Positions 24,389-32,779 of a DNA stretch of 64,000 nt are shown here, piece after piece (the first letter of the stretch is position 1; every line of letters begins with the position of its first letter). The DNA comes from Virgibacillus phasianinus (GTDB lineage: Bacteria > Bacillota > Bacilli > Bacillales > Amphibacillaceae): NCBI RefSeq assembly GCF_002216775.1, contig NZ_CP022315.1:1240001-1304000 (forward strand), given 5' to 3'. A program made the translations under genes and the position numbers. The notes below the pieces were generated by a model that searched no databases, had not been told where the DNA came from, and saw only the letters and a program-made list of their open reading frames with translations.

Positions 24389-24985
24389 TTGTCTAAGAAC
24401 AAATTTGAAATCAAACGGGAAGAATCTTTTAACCGTATAATGAAAGCTGGCATGGAAAAGTTTTGTGAAAAAGGTTATTCCGCCACATCTATCCAGGAAA
24501 TTTGCGAGCATGCCGGTTATACAAAGGGGGCATTTTATCTTCATTTTAAAAGTAAAGAGGATTTCTTTTTAAAATTGTTGGAGTTTAGGTCCCAGATTCG
24601 CAAGGACTGGTCATCCCCGGTTGATGAAGTCGACCAATATACGAGTTTAGAAGAAGCAGTTTTTAAAAGAATAAACAACTTTTTGGAGCTAATGGAAAGG
24701 TCAGAGCAATGGAATACCATCTATATGGAATTTTACCTAAGGCGGCAAAATAAAAGTGAAATAAGACAGGTTTATCATAAATTCTACATGGTATGGATTG
24801 AAGAAAATACGTTATTCATAGAACAGTTAATGAAAAAGGGATGGATAAGCTCTGAAAAAGGAGCAAATGTTTTAGCGGAACGATGGCATGCTTTAATCAA
24901 CGGTGTTATGATTCATAAGGTTCTTTATGATGTATCGCCTGATACTGATGAACTAATAGAAATGTTTCTTAAAATGGTTCGTTAA
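24389..24985 (+). CDS. TetR-family transcriptional regulator
   Basis: A 198-residue TetR protein. The N-terminal helix-turn-helix is textbook: IMKAGMEKFCEKGYSATSIQ, then EICEHAGYTKGAFYLHFKSK (about residues 13-52). The C-terminal ligand domain is helical and ends HALINGVMIHKVLYDVSPDT. TTG at 24389 is the start, following CGGGGG. No neighbouring transporter or enzyme gene reveals its target; the twin palindromes upstream suggest autoregulation. The ligand is unknown. Confidence 0.85.
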   Translation: MSKNKFEIKREESFNRIMKAGMEKFCEKGYSATSIQEICEHAGYTKGAFYLHFKSKEDFFLKLLEFRSQIRKDWSSPVDEVDQYTSLEEAVFKRINNFLELMERSEQWNTIYMEFYLRRQNKSEIRQVYHKFYMVWIEENTLFIEQLMKKGWISSEKGANVLAERWHALINGVMIHKVLYDVSPDTDELIEMFLKMVR

Positions 24986-25080
24986 CTATTGTTTTCTAAC
25001 TAGATAGGGTATGTGGGAGTCTCCAGAAAGGTCGAATGAGATATTTCGGCATTATTCTAGACTTATCGGGGGAAGGCTGA

Positions 25081-25218
25081 ATGGTAATGGAGGGAAAATT
25101 GGATATAGAGTGGCTATATTTGATGGTAGAAGCAAAAGAAACGGGGATTACTGTTGAAGAAATTCGAACATTTCTTCAAAATAGATCTATTATTGAAAGT
25201 TCACATCTTACAAATAAA
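25081..25218 (+). CDS. SinI-like antirepressor
   Basis: A 45-residue protein. The core LDIEWLYLMVEAKETGITVE followed by EIRTFLQ aligns well with B. subtilis SinI (LDQEWVELMVEAKEANISPE, EIRKYLL), the helical hook that sequesters the biofilm repressor SinR. The C-terminus is shorter than in SinI. Start is 25081 or 25087 (ATG GTA ATG), behind GGGGGAAGG (25068-25076). No sinR-like gene is in the window, so it is an orphan antirepressor of SinI or SlrA type, likely acting on a SinR/SlrR-family regulator encoded elsewhere. Confidence 0.75.
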
Positions 25219-25634
25219 AGTGAGGGATCTTGCCTGCCTAAAACACGTTAAAAAGGTTAATTATATTTACAACCGGATACAAATTGTATAAAACGTTTGA
25301 ATTTATAAATGGCCAAGATTTGTGTAGGGGACACACCGTAACCTTTGTTGGGAAATCGGGTGGACAGAGGCAGGAAATTTCTGTATTAATAACCACCCAA
25401 AAATTAGTGCAATCCCCCTCAATAAGATAAGTTAAAGACTTATTTGTACCTTCCATTATCCTATCTATAATTCCCACTGCTTTTCTACTGTGTCCTCCTT
25501 CAGGCAATTAATGTGAACAGTTGTTTGAAATTATTTATCAAAAAAATGTATTAGTTAGTAAACGCCCTTTGCATAGCACCTTATCATAAAAAAGGTGAAA
25601 TAGTTGAAAAGCTTCAGTGATAACACTAAATGAT
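25219..25634. other. Gap without a convincing gene
   Basis: About 415 bases between the SinI-like gene and a terminator. A minus-strand open frame (25238-25507) exists, but its AAGGAGG is not followed by a start codon at usable distance. Nothing else is seen. Confidence 0.5.
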
Positions 25635-25677
25635 GCCTTGTCCTTTACAACAAATGGGGTTAAGGCTTTTTCTTTTT
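25635..25677 (+). terminator. Terminator-like hairpin
   Basis: GCCTTG (25635-25640) with following bases pairs with GGGGTTAAGGC (25656-25666), then an almost pure T tract. No complete gene ends directly before it; it may end the SinI-like transcript or shield mqo. Confidence 0.55.
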
Positions 25678-25778
25678 GTATTTCTTTGTTTCTCACTATT
25701 TCCCAACTTTAAAATAATGCCCAAATATCATATAATAGTAGTAGGGATATAAGCTGTAAATATTTTAATGAACTATGA

Positions 25779-25857
25779 TATAATTGTGAAAGAAAAGGTG
25801 TTCCTAGGTGCGCCTTGCTTTTTTGTGACACCAGAACAGGAGTGCCTATTATTTTTT
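25779..25857 (+). promoter_or_regulatory. mqo promoter with terminator-like leader hairpin
   Basis: TATAAT (25779-25784) should start RNA near 25791. Immediately after, AGGTGTTCCT (25796-25805) can pair with AGGAGTGCCT (25838-25847) over ten positions (three G-U), with an inner GGTG/CACC stem, and is followed by ATTATTTTTT. The leader thus begins with a structure like an intrinsic terminator, 32 bases before the mqo ATG, suggesting attenuation. Confidence 0.5.
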
Positions 25858-25888
25858 GCAAAATATGGGTAATAAGGAAGGTTTCTAA

Positions 25889-27391
25889 ATGAGCAACATG
25901 CCGAAAAAATCAAACGTTATTTTAATTGGTGCCGGAGCCATGAGCGCGACTTTGGGGTCACTATTGAAAGAACTAGTACCGGAATGGGAAATTACAGTGT
26001 TTGAGAAACTCGCACATGAAGGAGTAGAAAGCTCGAATGCCTGGAATAACGCGGGTACTGGCCATTCTGCATTATGCGAACTCAACTATACATCCGAAAG
26101 ACCTGACGGATCTATAGATATTAGTAAGGCGATTAAAATTAATGAACAGTTTCAGCTTTCTAGACAGTTTTGGTCTTATCTTGTGAACAGCAACCTGATT
26201 CGTAATCCGCGTGAATTTATCATGCCATTACCACATATGAGTTTAGTGCAAGGGGAAAAGAATGTAACGTTTTTAGAAAAACGTTTTGAAGCACTATCAA
26301 ATAATCCACTGTTTCAAGGGATGGAGTTTTCTGATGACCCTGAAAAACTGAAGGAATGGATTCCACTTATTATGGATGGACGTAAATCCACCGATTCAAT
26401 AGCAGCAACGAAAATCGATACCGGGACCGATGTTAACTTTGGCGCTTTAACAAGTATGTTATTTGACAATTTGAAGAGTCAAAACGTTGAGGTCAATTAC
26501 AGACATACTGTTGAGGATATACAACGTACCAGCGATGAAACTTGGGAAGTGAAAGTGCATGATATCGATGGTGAGAGAATCGAATATCATACTGCTGACT
26601 TTGTCTTTATCGGCGGTGGGGGCGGAAGCTTGCCATTACTGCAAAAGACAGGTATTCCTGAATCCAAACATATCGGGGGATTCCCGGTAAGCGGATTATT
26701 CATGGTATGTAATAATCCGGAAGTTATTGCACAGCATGAGGCAAAAGTATACGGTAAGGCTAAGGTTGGTGCTCCTCCTATGTCTGTTCCACATCTTGAT
26801 GCAAGATATATCGATGACAAAAAAACCTTGCTGTTTGGACCGTTTGCCGGATTCTCACCAAAGTTCTTAAAAACGGGTTCATATTTTGATTTGTTAGGTT
26901 CCGTAAAGCCGTATAATGTTCTTACGATGTTGTCGGCAGGCGTAAAGGAAATGGGATTGACAAAATACCTGATTCAACAAGTGATGTTATCGAACGAAAA
27001 GCGTATAGAAGATTTACGCGAATTTATCCCGAATGCCAAAAGTGAGGATTGGGATATTGTGGTAGCGGGACAGCGTGTGCAGGTAATTAAAGATACAGAG
27101 GATGGCGGCAAAGGAACGCTGCAATTTGGTACGGAACTTGTCAGTGCCTCTGATGGCTCAATAGCTGCATTGCTCGGTGCGTCGCCAGGTGCGTCTACCG
27201 CTGTTCACATTATGCTTGAGTTATTTGAAAAATGTTTCCCACAATATATGGAAGAGTGGGAACCAAAAATAAAGGAAATGATTCCTTCTTATGGCGTTTC
27301 ACTATCAGAAAACCCAGTGCTTTATAAAGAAATTCAGGCTTCAACAGCGAATACGCTTGGTTTGAATGATAGAGAAACCGTTTCGAATTAA
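25889..27391 (+). CDS. mqo: Malate:quinone oxidoreductase
   Basis: A 500-residue FAD flavoprotein of full family length. The N-terminal dinucleotide fold is [20 protein letters not shown] (from residue 10), followed by [19 protein letters not shown], the Mqo hallmark, and the C-terminal [20 protein letters not shown]. It oxidises malate to oxaloacetate and passes electrons to the quinone pool at the membrane, bypassing NAD-malate dehydrogenase in the TCA cycle. ATG at 25889 follows AAGGAAGG. It is monocistronic, with a structured leader upstream and a terminator downstream. Confidence 0.97.
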   Translation: MSNMPKKSNVILIGAGAMSATLGSLLKELVPEWEITVFEKLAHEGVESSNAWNNAGTGHSALCELNYTSERPDGSIDISKAIKINEQFQLSRQFWSYLVNSNLIRNPREFIMPLPHMSLVQGEKNVTFLEKRFEALSNNPLFQGMEFSDDPEKLKEWIPLIMDGRKSTDSIAATKIDTGTDVNFGALTSMLFDNLKSQNVEVNYRHTVEDIQRTSDETWEVKVHDIDGERIEYHTADFVFIGGGGGSLPLLQKTGIPESKHIGGFPVSGLFMVCNNPEVIAQHEAKVYGKAKVGAPPMSVPHLDARYIDDKKTLLFGPFAGFSPKFLKTGSYFDLLGSVKPYNVLTMLSAGVKEMGLTKYLIQQVMLSNEKRIEDLREFIPNAKSEDWDIVVAGQRVQVIKDTEDGGKGTLQFGTELVSASDGSIAALLGASPGASTAVHIMLELFEKCFPQYMEEWEPKIKEMIPSYGVSLSENPVLYKEIQASTANTLGLNDRETVSN

Positions 27392-27416
27392 TTCTTGTGT
27401 TTATAATACATGTAAA

Positions 27417-27457
27417 AAATAATCCCCATCTGAAAATAGGTGGAGATTATTTTTCGT
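27417..27457. terminator. Bidirectional terminator between mqo and tetR
   Basis: AATAATCCCCATCT pairs with AGGTGGAGATTATT with one mismatch and flanking A and T runs on either side. It serves two convergent genes. Confidence 0.8.
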
Positions 27458-27468
27458 TCATTCGCTAT

Positions 27469-28056
27469 TCAATCCCGCGCTTTCCCAGCAACCCCATAAA
27501 AGAACATCTTCATAATATCCTCGGTCAGGGGTAATATCTTTTGATAATTTTCCTCGCGCTGGATCGATTCATTTAATGCCTTAATGTAAAAAATAATGGC
27601 TTCATTTGATATGTTTGGATCAACGTACCCCTGTACTTTCCCTTCATCAAACAGTTCAATAAATCGCGGGAGTGCCTCTTGCACATACATTTTTTGAAAG
27701 TAATCGGAATCTGAAGCATATTCTTTCATGATATAGTTATAAAAATCCTCGTGGATCTGATCTGCGATTTCTTTTTTAGCAAAGATCAGCTGTTTTACTT
27801 TTTCAGGAAAAGCAGCGTCGCTATTCAGTGTTTCATCAAATTCCTCCTTTGCCTTATCTATATAAAAGTAAAAAACTTCATGCACCAAATTATGTTTGCT
27901 TTCGAAGTAATTGTAGATTGTTACTTGTGATACATTCGCCTTTTTGGCAATTTCCGCAATGGAAATTTTTTGAACCCCGTAATCCATAAACAGGGCAAGT
28001 GCCGCTTCCAATATATTTAATTTCTTTAGCTCTCTGCGTCGTTGAAATCCATCCAA
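27469..28056 (-). CDS. TetR-family regulator of the adjacent ABC exporter
   Basis: A 195-residue TetR protein. The DNA-binding domain is KLNILEAALALFMDYGVQKI ... EIAKKANVSQVTIYNYFESKHNL (about residues 12-55). The C-terminal domain has no recognised family and should bind an inducer. It is divergent from an ABC exporter operon with a 152-base intergenic region rich in ATAAATAT and GTTTCAT half-sites, consistent with local repression of the pump and of itself. The inducer is not predictable. Confidence 0.88.
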   Translation of the reverse strand: MDGFQRRRELKKLNILEAALALFMDYGVQKISIAEIAKKANVSQVTIYNYFESKHNLVHEVFYFYIDKAKEEFDETLNSDAAFPEKVKQLIFAKKEIADQIHEDFYNYIMKEYASDSDYFQKMYVQEALPRFIELFDEGKVQGYVDPNISNEAIIFYIKALNESIQREENYQKILPLTEDIMKMFFYGVAGKARD

Positions 28057-28208
28057 TTCATTTCACCTCATTATTAGTTTAGACAAAGATATGTAATAAT
28101 ACAATATAAATATTTCATAAACTATTGCAATGGGATATAAATATATATAATATGAACTATATGAGTTAAAATGTTTCATATTTATCGAATTAAAAGGGAG
28201 GATTAACA

Positions 28209-29129
28209 ATGCCGGTTTTAACAACAACAAATTTAATGAAACGTTTTGGGAAATTTACAGCGTTAAATGGAGTAGATATAGAAGTGAACAAAGGGGAAAT
28301 TTACGGTTTCATCGGTCCAAACGGGGCTGGTAAATCAACAACGATCCGCATTCTGCTTGGGATTTTAAAAGCGACAGAAGGGAAAGCGAAAATTTTCGGG
28401 AAGGATGTATGGTCCGATGCAGTCGAAATTCATAAGCACATTGCTTATGTACCAGGGGATGTCAATCTGTGGCCGAATTTAACTGGTGGTGAAGTGATTG
28501 ATTTATTTGTAAAACTGCGTGGCGGGAATAATAAAAACAGACGCGAGGAGTTAATTAACCGATTTGACTTGGACCCAGCTAAAAAATGCCGTACTTATTC
28601 GAAAGGCAACCGACAGAAAGTTGCACTGGTTGCTGCTTTTTCATCGGATGCTGATCTTTATATTCTGGATGAACCAACATCAGGACTCGATCCTTTAATG
28701 GAGCAAGTCTTCCAGCAATGTGTGATGGAAGCAAAACAAGCTGGTAAAAGTGTACTTTTATCCAGCCACATTTTATCTGAAGTGGAGAAGTTATGTGACC
28801 GGGTTGGTATAATTCGTCAGGGTAAAATAATTGAAACTGGTACATTAAGCGAGCTGCGGCATTTAACCCGGACAAATCTGCTGGTTAAAACGAAGGAGCC
28901 AATGTCTGGCTTAAAGGAATTAAATGGTGTCCATGATATTGAAAAGAAGGACGATGAATGGTCTTTTCAAGTGGATAGCGAAGAATTAGATGGAGTTATC
29001 AAGCATATCAGTCCTTTTGGGATTGAAAAGCTGGAAAGTACACCGCCAACATTGGAAGATTTATTCATGCGTCATTATGAAGGAAAAGGACAAATGGAGG
29101 ATCAAACAGGGGGGAGATCTAATGGCTGA
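28209..29129 (+). CDS. ABC exporter ATPase (drug/antibiotic type)
   Basis: A 306-residue ATPase of the ABC-2 exporter class. Walker A GPNGAGKST is at residues 36-44, followed by YVPGDVNLWPNLTGGE, a signature degenerate to YSKGNRQK (usual LSGGQ), Walker B LYILDEP and the H-loop SSHIL. A C-terminal extension (LLVKTKEPMSGLKELNGVH onward) is typical of DrrA-like subunits. ATG at 28209 follows GGGAGG. It overlaps the permease gene by 8 bases and probably exports a hydrophobic compound under TetR control. Confidence 0.9.
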   Translation: MPVLTTTNLMKRFGKFTALNGVDIEVNKGEIYGFIGPNGAGKSTTIRILLGILKATEGKAKIFGKDVWSDAVEIHKHIAYVPGDVNLWPNLTGGEVIDLFVKLRGGNNKNRREELINRFDLDPAKKCRTYSKGNRQKVALVAAFSSDADLYILDEPTSGLDPLMEQVFQQCVMEAKQAGKSVLLSSHILSEVEKLCDRVGIIRQGKIIETGTLSELRHLTRTNLLVKTKEPMSGLKELNGVHDIEKKDDEWSFQVDSEELDGVIKHISPFGIEKLESTPPTLEDLFMRHYEGKGQMEDQTGGRSNG

Positions 29130-30723
29130 TACAGTTTATAAACGAACTGGACGTATGTCAGCATTTATTTTAAGGCGGGATCGACTTCGTATTCCATTAT
29201 GGTTAATTGGAATCTGTTTCTTTACCTTTATGGTGCCGGTATCATTTGCCGAATTATATGGTTTACAGCAGGAACGAGATGTAATGGCAGAAACAATGGA
29301 AAACCCCGCGATGATTGCGATGGTAGGTCCAGCTGATTTAAGTCATTATACACTTGGTGTGATGACCGCCCATCAGATGTTACTGTTAACAGCTGTTGTG
29401 GTTGGGTTAATGAGTATTTTCCTTGTCACACGGCATACAAGGGGAGATGAGGAAGAGGGCCGTATCGAATTGGTCCGTTCTTTACCGGTCGGGCGGTTAT
29501 CCAATTTGAATGCAACGATATTAGTTTACACCGTCAGTTTTATCGTTTTATCACTCCTTACCGGTTTAGGGTTATACGCACTAAATATTGAAAGTATGCA
29601 GATAGAAGGGTCTTTATTATATGGCGCGACACTTGGGGCAACGGGAATTTTCTTTGCTGGTGTCACAACAGTTTTCGCCCAGCTTTCGGAGAGTTCACGC
29701 GGTACAATGGGTTTATCTATTGCTATTCTGCTAATCGCTTACATTGTGCGTGCGGTTGGCGATGTAAGTAATGAGACGCTGAGCTGGATCTCACCACTCG
29801 GTTGGGTTACCAAAACAGCAGCTTATGATGCGAATAATTGGTGGCCAATCGTATTAATGATTGGTGTATCGATGGTTCTGTTTGCAATTGCAAACTATTT
29901 GAACGGGATTCGTGATTTAGGAAGCGGCTTCCTACCGTCAAGGCCGGGCAAAAAACATGCTTCAGCCCTTTTGCAAAGTCCAATAGGTTTGGGCTTGAGA
30001 CTTCAGCGGACAGGTACGATTTCGTGGGCTGTTGGAATGTTTGTACTTGGTGCATCGTATGGTTCAATTCTCGGCGATTTGGATACCTTTTTTGAAAGTA
30101 ATGAAATGATGAAGCAGATGTTTTCAACCGAACAAGGTTATTCCGTTACCGAACAGTTTGTCTCGACAATCATGATGGTGTTGGCCATAATTGCCACGAT
30201 TCCCCCGTTGATGGCAATGAATAAACTGAACGGAGAGGAAAAAAAAGAACGTACTGAACATTTACTGGGAAGGGCTGTTTCACGTAACAGGCTGATGGGA
30301 TGTTATCTGCTAATCGCTGTTGTTAATGGGTTTGTGATGATTTCGCTTAGCGCTATTGGGTTGTGGGCAGCCGCGATTTCCGTCATGGAGGATCCCTTTA
30401 GCTATGGAACGATTTATCGGATGGCTATCGTTTACTATCCAGCAATACTTGTTATGATTAGTGTGGCGGTGTTATTGATTGGGTGTGTGAGAAGGTTTAC
30501 TAGTTTGATATGGTTCTATGTATTTTATTCCTTTGTAGTCTTATACTTGGGTGGATTATTCCAATTCCCGGATTGGGTCGGTCAGATTTCCCCGTTTGGT
30601 TATATTCCACAAATTCCTGTTGAGGAAATGAAATGGCTGCCGATTACTATGCTAATTGGTGTAGCGGTTGTTATAACGGCTCTTGGCTTTATCGGGTATA
30701 ATAAACGGGATATTGAAGGATGA
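29122..30723 (+). CDS. ABC-2 type exporter permease (polyketide-antibiotic exporter-like)
   Basis: A 533-residue integral membrane protein with about twelve hydrophobic segments, arranged as two six-helix halves (the second half starts near RTGTISWAVGMFVLGASYGS). This doubled layout fits the TnrB3-type antibiotic exporter permeases (COG3559-like). The segment HTRGDEEEGRIELVRSLPVG is typical of that group. ATG at 29122 is chosen for the GGGGGAG at 29109-29115; the longer open frame upstream lies within the ATPase gene. It forms one pump with the preceding ATPase. Confidence 0.88.
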   Translation: MADTVYKRTGRMSAFILRRDRLRIPLWLIGICFFTFMVPVSFAELYGLQQERDVMAETMENPAMIAMVGPADLSHYTLGVMTAHQMLLLTAVVVGLMSIFLVTRHTRGDEEEGRIELVRSLPVGRLSNLNATILVYTVSFIVLSLLTGLGLYALNIESMQIEGSLLYGATLGATGIFFAGVTTVFAQLSESSRGTMGLSIAILLIAYIVRAVGDVSNETLSWISPLGWVTKTAAYDANNWWPIVLMIGVSMVLFAIANYLNGIRDLGSGFLPSRPGKKHASALLQSPIGLGLRLQRTGTISWAVGMFVLGASYGSILGDLDTFFESNEMMKQMFSTEQGYSVTEQFVSTIMMVLAIIATIPPLMAMNKLNGEEKKERTEHLLGRAVSRNRLMGCYLLIAVVNGFVMISLSAIGLWAAAISVMEDPFSYGTIYRMAIVYYPAILVMISVAVLLIGCVRRFTSLIWFYVFYSFVVLYLGGLFQFPDWVGQISPFGYIPQIPVEEMKWLPITMLIGVAVVITALGFIGYNKRDIEG

Positions 30724-30731
30724 ATGAGCGG

Positions 30732-30766
30732 GCCCAGCGTTCGATTAGAAGCTGGGGCTGCCTTTC
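30732..30766 (+). terminator. Terminator after the ABC exporter
   Basis: GCCCAGC (30732-30738) pairs with GCTGGGG (30751-30757), followed by a T-rich stretch CTTTCTTAT. It is a moderate terminator 9 bases after the permease stop. Confidence 0.6.
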
Positions 30767-30936
30767 TTATAATCGGAAATTGAAAGTTTAACTTTTATAT
30801 CTTGGATTGGTATTACCTTTCTGTTAGTAAAAATTGGGTTGTTGATCTTTTTTCCAAAAGTAAAGTTAAAAAAGAGGAATATGAAGATTAATGTCGAATT
30901 ATTTGGATAATCTTACTAAAAGAAAGGGTTGATAAT

Positions 30937-31656
30937 ATGAAGAAAAGGAAAAAGCCGGCGGTTAAATTTGCACAGCCTCAATCTAAAACAGATTTTCACC
31001 GCAATTATTCTATTTCTAGGGAAGTAAATGAAATGTTAGATGAAGAATATTGGATCTTCACGAAATATGTAATGGATCGCAATTATGCTGGAATCTATTC
31101 CATGTTACATGAATACATTGATGACCATCATCCACATGAAGAGAAACGAATGTCCTTGGAACACAACTTGTTTTGGTGGCAAGTGCTTTGTGATTCAAGC
31201 AAGCATGCTGAGATGAGTTTCGTTGAGGACTATATTTCGGAAAATTTCCACAGACTGCGGGACAGGCCATTAACTACAACTTGGTTAAGGGAATGGAAGA
31301 AGGCGATACCAAAGTTTTATTATGTTGATTACAAATACAGTGATCGTGTCCTTGTCGTTGTGGATTTATTAACAGAAGAGACACTGGATGTAATTGTGTA
31401 TGATCCACTAGCTGTACCGCCTAAAAAAGGAGAAATCGTCATGGGGACATTGATTCCAATTGGTGATGCATTATATTTTCCGATTATTGATTTTTATCAT
31501 TTTGATTTTGCAGCAAGAGAACACATAACAAGAAACCTGCATCATTACTACAATAAACATTTGAAAAATGCTTCAATGCTTGGGGCTTTTATCCACGTGC
31601 TATCCATCGTACTGCAAATAGAGCAACGCTTCCTCAAGGAAAACACTTCTAAATAA
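30937..31656 (+). CDS. Hypothetical protein of 239 residues
   Basis: A soluble protein rich in His, Tyr, Trp and acidic residues: a basic N-terminus (MKKRKKPAVKFAQPQ), then DEEYWIFTKYVMDRNYAGIY, EYIDDHHPHEEKRMSLEHNL and a beta-rich centre (VDYKYSDRVLVVVDLLTEET, VMGTLIPIGDALYFPIIDFY). No family or catalytic motif is recognised with confidence. GAAAGGG precedes ATG at 30937. It is a single gene between two unrelated units. Confidence 0.65.
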   Translation: MKKRKKPAVKFAQPQSKTDFHRNYSISREVNEMLDEEYWIFTKYVMDRNYAGIYSMLHEYIDDHHPHEEKRMSLEHNLFWWQVLCDSSKHAEMSFVEDYISENFHRLRDRPLTTTWLREWKKAIPKFYYVDYKYSDRVLVVVDLLTEETLDVIVYDPLAVPPKKGEIVMGTLIPIGDALYFPIIDFYHFDFAAREHITRNLHHYYNKHLKNASMLGAFIHVLSIVLQIEQRFLKENTSK

Positions 31657-31762
31657 ATTTTCATCCCGATAAAGGTCCCTCTGACATAGAGGAATCAAAT
31701 TTCACAAAAACACCTGCAAACTATGGTATGGTAAAAATAGTAAGTAAGTTTGAGGTGAGTAT

Positions 31763-32377
31763 ATGGATGCGAAGGTAATTCAGGAAAAGTTAAAAGAACA
31801 TTCTTCTGCTATCCTTGGCAGTGAGAAGTTTTCTAAATATGCTGTGCTATTGCCACTGGTTCAAAAGAATAATGAAACGCATGTACTTTTTGAGGTTCGT
31901 TCCCATAAGTTAAGACGCCAACCGGGAGAAATCTGTTTTCCGGGGGGAAGGATAGACCGGCGAGATGAAAATGACGAGGCCTGTGCAATCAGGGAGACAG
32001 GGGAGGAACTGGGCATTAAACATGACCAAATTTCTGGTGTTTTCCCGTTGGATTACGTGGTGTCTCCGTTTGGTATGATTGTTTATCCGCATGCGGGGTT
32101 TATTCACGATATTGAATCTATCACTCCAAATCCTCCGGAAGTAGGAGAAGTGTTCACTGTGCCATTATCCTATTTACTGAAAACGCCCCCGAAAGTTTAT
32201 CATGTTGATGTAAAGGTGAAACCAGAGGATAATTTCCCGTTCGATCTTATCGCTGGTGGGCAGGACTATAATTGGCGGACAGGCAAGATAGACGAGTATT
32301 TCTATTTCTATGAAGATAGAGTAATCTGGGGTCTGACTGCAAAGATTCTTGCCCACTTCGTTGATGTGATTCAGTAA
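31763..32377 (+). CDS. Nudix hydrolase, CoA pyrophosphatase type
   Basis: A 204-residue Nudix protein. The Nudix box is GGRIDRRDENDEACAIRETG followed by EELGI, preceded by the LRRQPGEICFPGG motif typical of the CoA pyrophosphatase (PCD1/YeaB-like) branch. It would hydrolyse CoA or its derivatives to 4'-phosphopantetheine and 3',5'-ADP. ATG at 31763 follows GAGGTGAG. Its stop overlaps the end of the convergent small gene by 7 bases. Confidence 0.88.
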   Translation: MDAKVIQEKLKEHSSAILGSEKFSKYAVLLPLVQKNNETHVLFEVRSHKLRRQPGEICFPGGRIDRRDENDEACAIRETGEELGIKHDQISGVFPLDYVVSPFGMIVYPHAGFIHDIESITPNPPEVGEVFTVPLSYLLKTPPKVYHVDVKVKPEDNFPFDLIAGGQDYNWRTGKIDEYFYFYEDRVIWGLTAKILAHFVDVIQ

Positions 32378-32655
32378 TCTACTAATTTTTGGGGGTAGAT
32401 GCTGGATTGAAAAATGGATAATTGAGAGTTTAACGCAGATAGAGCACTTGAAACAGTCCCATAATAAAAAGAATCGTTTTCCCTTTGTTTAGGATTACGA
32501 TTCTTGTGTTTGTTTTGATATAAAATATCCTTTTTGGTTTTTGTCATTTTTGTCCGTAAGTCGAGCCTGGCAAACGGGCTTCTGCTATTTACTGGATCAG
32601 GCCTTCCTTCCCGGATTCGTTTTTCCCGTTTTTTACGGGCATTTGATTTTCCCAT
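32371..32655 (-). CDS. Small basic protein, YqkK-like, unknown
   Basis: A 94-residue protein with a very basic first half: MGKSNARKKREKRIREGRPD, then NSRSPFARLDLRTKMTKTKK and NKHKNRNPKQREND. The pattern resembles the small B. subtilis protein YqkK, of unknown function; a nucleic-acid contact is suggested only by charge. The start at 32655 is preferred because GGGGGATGATGTT precedes it; the in-frame ATG at 32670 lies inside that region. Confidence 0.6.
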   Translation of the reverse strand: MGKSNARKKREKRIREGRPDPVNSRSPFARLDLRTKMTKTKKDILYQNKHKNRNPKQRENDSFYYGTVSSALSALNSQLSIFQSSIYPQKLVDY

Positions 32656-32758
32656 AACATCATCCCCCAATACAATTATTAATTATAGTATACATTCTGC
32701 ATTCTCAAAGTACAAAAAAAGGAAAGGTCACCCCGGCGCTTTAACGCATTAGAGCGGC

Positions 32759-32773
32759 GGGGGACTGTCCCCC
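32759..32773. repeat. Palindromic GGGGGACTGTCCCCC repeat
   Basis: A perfect 7-1-7 palindrome in the gap between the YqkK-like gene and the lectin-like gene. It shares its GGGAC/GTCCC arms with the element at 39931-39957 inside cbiP. Confidence 0.6.
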
Positions 32774-32779
32774 ATAGTG

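Noticed and set aside
25238-25507. Minus-strand open frame of 89 codons with an AAGGAGG nearby
   Set aside because: The nearest start codons are either upstream of, or about 16 bases beyond, the AAGGAGG, and the sequence resembles no family. Left as unresolved.
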